The translations under genes were made by a program, and so were the position numbers. The notes under the pieces are model-generated. The model searched no databases, was not told the DNA's origin, and saw only the letters and a list, made by a program, of their open reading frames with translations. Positions 5,578 through 10,006 of a stretch of 10,006 nucleotides of DNA are shown piece after piece (position 1 is the first letter of the stretch; each line of letters opens with the position of its first letter). This stretch comes from a bacterium (GTDB lineage Bacteria; SZUA-79; Acidulodesulfobacterales; Acidulodesulfobacteraceae), in contig JAJZLA010000033.1 in the NCBI GenBank assembly GCA_021803845.1, forward strand, positions 1 through 10,006, written 5' to 3'.

Positions 5578-6870
5578 TTATTTAATAGATTTTGCAAAAG
5601 CATATGTTCTTTTAAAATACTCATTGTTTAAACTGTTAATAGTTACCATTCCCGCTCCGGAATTTTCCTGTATAAACTTACCGTGGCCTATATATATTCC
5701 TACATGAGAAATATAGGGCGCATATGTCCTGAAAAACAAAAGATCGCCTGGTTTTAATTTATTTTTTGGAACATATTTGCCGAGTCTTGCCTGTTCCGCT
5801 GCCGTTCTAGGCAAATCTATGCCTAGTTTATCGAAAACATGCTGGGAAAATCCTGAGCAGTCCATTCCTGAGCGTGTAGTGCCGCCCCATACATAAGGTA
5901 CGCCTTGGTATTTATAAGCTATATCTACTATTTTTTGTCCTATATTTAAATTATCTATGACATCTGTTTTTTTACCTGAGGATTCATTGTCGTTCAAAGA
6001 ACATCTTTTTGAATTAACGACTTTAAAAGTTGCTACTTGATATTTAGATTTTTTAGAAACGTTTTTATTTCCGAAATAATCTAATTTATTCCTACTCAAG
6101 CCGTTATTATCGACAACTTTGTAAGAGGCTTTTTTAACGTAGCTTTTAGGAACTACGAGTACCGCTCCCGTCCTTATTACGTTTGAATATAGGTGATTAA
6201 GTTTCCTAAGTTCGGCAATGGAAGTGCCGTATTTCTGGGCTATTAAAGAAAGAGTGTCGCCGAATTGAACTGTGTAATGACCATACTGCGGAACAGGTTG
6301 ATAAGAACCGTTTACCGGTACTTTTAATTTTTCGCCGGGGTATATGACGTAGTTATGCAGCCCGTTTAAAGACATTATAGAGTTTACCGAGGTATTGTAG
6401 TTGTCCGCAATCTGACCGAGCGTTGCTCCCGGACTGACGGTAATATATGTAACGGACTGCGAAACATTATTGTTTCCCGCATTATTTCCTATGGGCACGG
6501 TAAGTACCGCTCCCGTCCTTATTACGTTTGAATATAGGTGATTAAGTTTCCTAAGTTCGGCAATGGAAGTGCCGTATTTCTGGGCTATTAAAGAAAGAGT
6601 GTCGCCGAATTGAACTGTGTAATGACCATACTGCGGAACAGGTTGATAAGAACCGTTTACCGGTACTTTTAATTTTTCGCCGGGGTATATGACGTAGTTA
6701 TGCAGCCCGTTTAAAGACATTATAGAGTTTACCGAGGTATTGTAGTTGTCCGCAATCTGACCGAGCGTTGCTCCCGGACTGACGGTAATTATGTTAATAT
6801 AAGAATAAGCATTTAAGTTTAAAATAAAAAGTATTGTTAAAAAAACAAATATAGGCAATACCCTTTTCAT
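5578..6870 (-). CDS. Secreted peptidoglycan endopeptidase with four LysM repeats and a C-terminal NlpC/P60 domain
   Basis: A 430-residue exported cell-wall hydrolase, likely cutting peptide stems of peptidoglycan. A signal peptide (MKRVLPIFVFLTILFILNLNA) with no lipobox cysteine is followed by LysM1 (about 28-70), LysM2 (84-126), LysM3 (143-185) and LysM4 (199-241). A Lys/Asn/Ser-rich linker (about 242-310) leads to an NlpC/P60 domain (about 311-430). The catalytic cysteine is C338 in DCSGF, the histidine H389 in SHVGIY, and the third polar residue probably Q401. LysM1-2 and LysM3-4 are almost identical, from a 287-bp perfect DNA repeat. A strong AGGAGA (6877-6882) sits 6 nt before the ATG, and a TTGACA promoter lies at 6960-6989. 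lgt follows 69 bp downstream. LysM modules should anchor the enzyme on glycan chains; the exact bond cut cannot be read from the sequence. Confidence 0.93.
   Translation of the reverse strand: MKRVLPIFVFLTILFILNLNAYSYINIITVSPGATLGQIADNYNTSVNSIMSLNGLHNYVIYPGEKLKVPVNGSYQPVPQYGHYTVQFGDTLSLIAQKYGTSIAELRKLNHLYSNVIRTGAVLTVPIGNNAGNNNVSQSVTYITVSPGATLGQIADNYNTSVNSIMSLNGLHNYVIYPGEKLKVPVNGSYQPVPQYGHYTVQFGDTLSLIAQKYGTSIAELRKLNHLYSNVIRTGAVLVVPKSYVKKASYKVVDNNGLSRNKLDYFGNKNVSKKSKYQVATFKVVNSKRCSLNDNESSGKKTDVIDNLNIGQKIVDIAYKYQGVPYVWGGTTRSGMDCSGFSQHVFDKLGIDLPRTAAEQARLGKYVPKNKLKPGDLLFFRTYAPYISHVGIYIGHGKFIQENSGAGMVTINSLNNEYFKRTYAFAKSIK
6158..6444 (-). repeat. 287-bp perfect direct repeat, copy encoding LysM3-LysM4
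   Basis: Base-for-base comparison by eye with 6503-6789 found no difference over 287 bp. The offset is 345 bp (115 codons), so the frame is kept. A 58-bp unique spacer (6445-6502) separates the copies and encodes the IGNNAGNNNVSQS linker. Both flanks diverge immediately. Confidence 0.93.
6503..6789 (-). repeat. 287-bp perfect direct repeat, copy encoding LysM1-LysM2
   Basis: Partner of 6158-6444. It begins just after the signal-peptide region of the gene and contains the codons for the first two LysM modules. Identity at synonymous positions points to a recent duplication or ongoing gene conversion rather than selection on protein alone. Confidence 0.93.
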
Positions 6871-6959
6871 GTGACTTCTCCTGCTTTTAAACAGTTAAAT
6901 GTTAAACTTTTTATTCCATTATATAACGTTTTGCGTATTTTATTATTCTTTAGTAGAGT

Positions 6960-6989
6960 ATATTACTACAAAATATTAATTTGTGTCAA
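6960..6989 (-). promoter_or_regulatory. Sigma-70 type promoter for the LysM-NlpC/P60 gene and probably lgt
   Basis: On the minus strand, a perfect TTGACA (6989-6984) is followed after 18 bp by TAATAT (6965-6960). Transcription would start near 6953, giving a leader of about 80 nt before the ATG at 6870. This is the best -35/-10 pair in the window. It lies just beyond the 3' end of the DUF255 gene, implying that the envelope genes are transcribed separately from that gene. Confidence 0.6.
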
Positions 6990-7014
6990 GAGTAATAGTC
7001 ATTTTTTTCAGGTT

Positions 7015-9228
7015 TTATAAAATTTTTGTATTGCACGATTTGTCGCCGCACATAAAAACTAAAGGTTTTTTCACTCTTCCGTATTCAGCTACGGCATTTC
7101 TTATTTCTTCCAGAATAAGCGCATCGCCTTTTTGATAGCCTGCAAAATCTGAATAAAAATCGATAATTTCTTTGTTGCCTGCATCTATAAAAATATTAAA
7201 AGAATTAAAACCTGTTTTTAATTTATCAAAAGTATTTAATTTATCAAACATTGAAAAAAAATCTATTACGGCTTTATCGTTATATCTGCCGACTATAACA
7301 TTAACCTTAGTTTTGACTGCATAATATATTAAACCGGCAAGATATCCGGAAGCATTATATTTAAGCATACTCGCTTCGTTTATAAAGTATTCGAAAGATT
7401 TTAAAATTATGTTTTTAAAATGAATCTCTCCCGTAAGAATATAAAGTTTTGACATAGCAAGCAAAACAGAGGCGTTTTGCGAACAACCGCCGTAATCGGC
7501 TATATTTTTTTCTTTATGGACGAGGTAACCTATCTTTGAACTTTTCGTTGTATGCTGTATATCAAAAAAACCGCCTCTTTCCGAATCGTAAAATTTTTTT
7601 ATCATATATTCGGCAATTTTTTTTGCATAAATAAAATATACGGGATTAGACGTCGTTTCAAATAAGCCGATTAAAGACAGCGTTATATAAGCATTATCTT
7701 CCAAAACTGAACCGCCCGCTTCTCCTATAAATCTGCCGACGTCACCGTTTTTATCAAAAATATCCATAAAAAACTTTATGGATATTTCTCCTATCTTATT
7801 TAATTTCTGCCTGTTTAAATCAAAAGGATTAAAAATTTTGCTCAATTCGGTAATAGAATATATTATATTGCCGTTTATAGATGCATATTTTACTCTGTCA
7901 GTGAAAGGTTTTTTTCTTCTGTCCCTAAAATTTTTTAGCTTTAAAATTACGGATTCGTAAATTTTATCGCCCATATATTCAAAATTATCGCCTAAATATA
8001 ATACGTTAGGAATTTCACCGGGTTCATAAGCGATGTTAGACTGCGCATCGGAAGATACGCCGGCGCTATCGCAATCTTTTTTGCTATTACGCATAATTCC
8101 TTCTTTATTTATATTAAACATTTCTGCAGCCGTTTTAAATTCTTCTCTTTCAGAAAAAATTTCACTGAACTCGTTATATGACCAGGTAAAAAATTTTCCA
8201 TCGTCTTCGTCTCCGGTATCGGCATCGACGCTTGCATAAAAACCGCCGTTTATTTGGTCGTAAAGCTCTCCCGTTATAAAATCTAAAGTTTTATTTATAA
8301 CGTTAAGATATGCTTTATCGTTGGTTAGCCTGTAATATAAGGAATATGTTCTTAAAGCCTGAGCGTTAACTTCCGCCAGTTTTTCAAAGTGGGGAATTAT
8401 CCATTTTTTATCCGTCGAATATCTGTGAAAACCGCCCCCCACATGGTCGAATACTCCGCCGGAGGCAATTTTATTTAAAGTATAAATTCCTTTATTTAAA
8501 GAATCCCTGTCTCTGTTCATTATATAATCGAGAGCGAGAAGTTCTAATGCCGAGAAATAAAAAAATTTAGGAGATTCGTCTATACCGCCGTTTGAATCGT
8601 CGAAATGGAGTCTATATTCATACGATGCTTCGTTTATAAACTTTTTTACGTATTCTATATTTAACGAATTATCTTTTTTAATAGAATCGTTAATTCTTTT
8701 AATATTTATGTTAAATATAGAAAACTTATTCGCATCGCTTGAAATTCTTTTAAAAAAATCTAAGCTCTGATTAAAAACAGCCTCTTTATTCTCGCGATAA
8801 TATTTTGCGATTTCAATTAAAACCGATTTATATGGCGGTAAACCGTAAACCGGCTCTTTAGGAAAATACGTTCCGCCGTAAAAAAAATTACCGTCGCAGG
8901 TTAAAAAAGCGGTAAGAGGCCATCCTCCGGTACCGGAAAACACGCTTACGGCTTTTTGATAGCGGGAATCTATATCAGGTCTTTCGTCTTTGTCAACCTT
9001 AACGGCGATATAATGTTCATTTATTATAGCCGCAGTTTCCTCGTCTTCATAAGATTCGGAATCCATTACGTGGCACCAGTGGCACCAAACTGCGCCTATA
9101 TCTAATAAAACCGGCAAATCTTTTTCTTTAGCTTTTTCAAAAGCCTCCGTACACCATGGATACCAGTTAACAGGCTGGTGAACCGCCGACCTTAAATAAG
9201 AACTTTTTTCGCTGTTTAAATTATTCAC
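7015..9228 (-). CDS. DUF255 thioredoxin-like protein with a six-hairpin glycosidase-like domain (YyaL/SPATA20 family)
   Basis: A predicted cytosolic protein of 737 residues, slightly longer than the usual 650-700. The N-terminal thioredoxin-like domain has the family signature: EKSSYL, QPVNWYPW, VWCHWCHVM with C49 and C52, KVDKDERPDID at 78-87, and GTGGWPLTAFLT at 99-110. The middle and C-terminal parts match the alpha/alpha-barrel region, with GGVFDHVGGGFHRYSTD at about 257-273, IIPHFEKL near 277-284 and DADTGDEDDGKFFTW near 336-349. It ends in a short segment with two cysteines (MCGDKSC). The usual PHFEKMLYD is changed to PHFEKLAEV. No signal peptide is visible. The start is GTG at 9228, with TAAGGA 12 nt upstream. 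The biochemical role of the family is unsettled; names such as thymidylate kinase for it are unreliable. The LsrF-like gene ends 107 bp upstream on the same strand. Confidence 0.9.
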   Translation of the reverse strand: MNNLNSEKSSYLRSAVHQPVNWYPWCTEAFEKAKEKDLPVLLDIGAVWCHWCHVMDSESYEDEETAAIINEHYIAVKVDKDERPDIDSRYQKAVSVFSGTGGWPLTAFLTCDGNFFYGGTYFPKEPVYGLPPYKSVLIEIAKYYRENKEAVFNQSLDFFKRISSDANKFSIFNINIKRINDSIKKDNSLNIEYVKKFINEASYEYRLHFDDSNGGIDESPKFFYFSALELLALDYIMNRDRDSLNKGIYTLNKIASGGVFDHVGGGFHRYSTDKKWIIPHFEKLAEVNAQALRTYSLYYRLTNDKAYLNVINKTLDFITGELYDQINGGFYASVDADTGDEDDGKFFTWSYNEFSEIFSEREEFKTAAEMFNINKEGIMRNSKKDCDSAGVSSDAQSNIAYEPGEIPNVLYLGDNFEYMGDKIYESVILKLKNFRDRRKKPFTDRVKYASINGNIIYSITELSKIFNPFDLNRQKLNKIGEISIKFFMDIFDKNGDVGRFIGEAGGSVLEDNAYITLSLIGLFETTSNPVYFIYAKKIAEYMIKKFYDSERGGFFDIQHTTKSSKIGYLVHKEKNIADYGGCSQNASVLLAMSKLYILTGEIHFKNIILKSFEYFINEASMLKYNASGYLAGLIYYAVKTKVNVIVGRYNDKAVIDFFSMFDKLNTFDKLKTGFNSFNIFIDAGNKEIIDFYSDFAGYQKGDALILEEIRNAVAEYGRVKKPLVFMCGDKSCNTKIL

Positions 9229-9335
9229 AAAAGTATATTTTCCTTAATAACGCCTGCGGTAAAAATTAAATGCAGTTATGCAGATTATGTAAATAAATAT
9301 GTTCCATCATTATGTAATTTATCAATATTTTACTT

Positions 9336-10006
9336 CTATATATTATATATTTTACCGTAAGCGTTTTCAGGCGATACGCCGCCGTGCACCACTTCTTTTA
9401 CCGCTTTAATCATATTTATAGGTTTTTCGGACTGAAATATATTCCTGCCCATATCTACGCCGGCTGCTCCATGTTTAACGGCGTTATACGCAAGTTTAAG
9501 CGCATCAAGTTCGCCGGTCTTTTTCCCTCCTGCGACTACGACGGGAACGGGACATGTTTCTATTACCCTGTTAAAGTCCTCGCAGTAATAAGTTTTTACT
9601 ATACTTGCTCCGGTTTCTGCGGCTATCCTTACGGCAAGAGACAGGTAACGGACATCCCTCGTCATTTCTCTGCCGACGGCGGTAACCGCAAGTACCGGTA
9701 TGCCGTACTTATTGCCTTTATCTACTAATTTTGAAAGATTGATTATACCCTGCTTTTCGTTGTTAGAACCTATAAAAATAGATAAGGCTACCGCGCAGAC
9801 GTTTAATCTTACTGCATCTTCCATAGAAACTGTTATATCTTCGTCGGAAAGGTCGTCTTTAAGTATGCTAGTTCCGCCGCTTACGCGCAAAACGACGGGA
9901 ATATCTATCTCAGGATTAATCTGGGTTCTTAAAATACCGCGCGTCAGCATGAGAGAATCTGCATATTCTAAGAGAGGAGAAATAGATTTTTTTATATTTT
10001 CAAGTC
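9336..10006 (-). CDS. lsrF: LsrF-like class I (DeoC/LacD-type) aldolase or thiolase, 5' end outside window
   Basis: A TIM-barrel Schiff-base enzyme resembling LsrF, which in E. coli transfers an acetyl group from phospho-AI-2-derived 3-hydroxy-2,4-pentadione-5-phosphate to CoA. Related enzymes act as fructose-bisphosphate or aminodideoxyheptulosonate aldolases. The frame is open to the window edge, so the ATG at 9950 is internal; the preceding codons (ISPLLEYADSLM) align with LsrF. Shared motifs include LMLTRGILR, PVVLRVSGG, MEDAVRLN, IVKTYY with the Schiff-base lysine (codon 9594-9596), PVPVVVAGGKK and GAAGVDMGRNIFQS. The match to remembered E. coli LsrF is close along the whole visible length. 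No lsr transport or kinase genes lie in the window, so the AI-2 role is uncertain. An aldolase role in aromatic or sugar metabolism is the main alternative. The 107-bp spacer to the DUF255 gene leaves operon status open. Confidence 0.85.
   Translation of the reverse strand, partial: LENIKKSISPLLEYADSLMLTRGILRTQINPEIDIPVVLRVSGGTSILKDDLSDEDITVSMEDAVRLNVCAVALSIFIGSNNEKQGIINLSKLVDKGNKYGIPVLAVTAVGREMTRDVRYLSLAVRIAAETGASIVKTYYCEDFNRVIETCPVPVVVAGGKKTGELDALKLAYNAVKHGAAGVDMGRNIFQSEKPINMIKAVKEVVHGGVSPENAYGKIYNI

Noticed and set aside
6158..6789. Mobile element or CRISPR-like repeat as the cause of the 287-bp repeat
   Set aside because: The repeat is fully coding and in frame for LysM modules, with only two copies, no terminal inverted repeats and no transposase.
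7778..8239. Two plus-strand open frames of 60 and 68 codons
   Set aside because: Both are antisense shadows of the DUF255 gene with no recognisable domain.
9384..9728. Plus-strand open frame of 114 codons rich in Tyr, Phe and Cys
   Set aside because: It is antisense to the LsrF-like gene, whose whole length matches its family; the composition reflects the opposite strand.
9948..9950. ATG at 9950 as the start of the LsrF-like gene
   Set aside because: Codons further upstream to the window edge remain open and still align with LsrF, so the true start lies outside the window.

Overview
The window is AT-rich (roughly one third G+C by eye) and looks like a chromosomal region of a low-G+C, double-membraned bacterium. 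GlnD, Kup, Lgt, a LysM-NlpC/P60 endopeptidase and a DUF255 thioredoxin-like protein all fit a proteobacterial or deltaproteobacteria-like genome. The very AT-rich codon use and the doubled potassium-transport genes recall acid-adapted deltaproteobacterial lineages such as Acidulodesulfobacterales. That placement is a guess from general knowledge, not from a search.

Layout, left to right. A 3'-truncated glnD (PII uridylyltransferase) runs leftward off the window from 923. Across a divergent promoter region of about 240 bp lies a two-helix potassium channel with a cytosolic RCK domain (1161-2150, +). A 503-bp gap follows, containing a compositionally odd, less AT-rich island. Then comes kup (2654-4525, +), a potassium uptake permease. 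Kup converges on lgt (4633-5508, -), with a short palindromic repeat-like element between them. Upstream of lgt on the same strand is a secreted four-LysM NlpC/P60 protein (5578-6870, -), and the two probably form an envelope operon driven by a TTGACA-type promoter at 6960-6989. Further right on the minus strand are a full-length DUF255/YyaL-like protein (7015-9228) and a 5'-truncated LsrF-like class I aldolase or thiolase (9336-10006).

Functional themes. The plus-strand pair handles potassium: Kup for uptake and the RCK channel for regulated flux. The minus-strand pair lgt plus LysM-NlpC/P60 works on the envelope, in lipoprotein maturation and peptidoglycan remodelling. GlnD belongs to nitrogen signalling. 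DUF255 and the LsrF-like enzyme have no evident link to the rest.

The most notable points are: (i) a possible internal start in the channel gene, with a good Shine-Dalgarno sequence, placed almost exactly where the archaeal MthK channel makes its free RCK subunit; (ii) a 287-bp base-perfect direct repeat inside the LysM gene; (iii) the odd island in the channel-kup gap, which can encode overlapping microproteins on both strands; and (iv) changes at catalytic-motif positions in Lgt. I found no CRISPR array, transposase, tRNA or rRNA.
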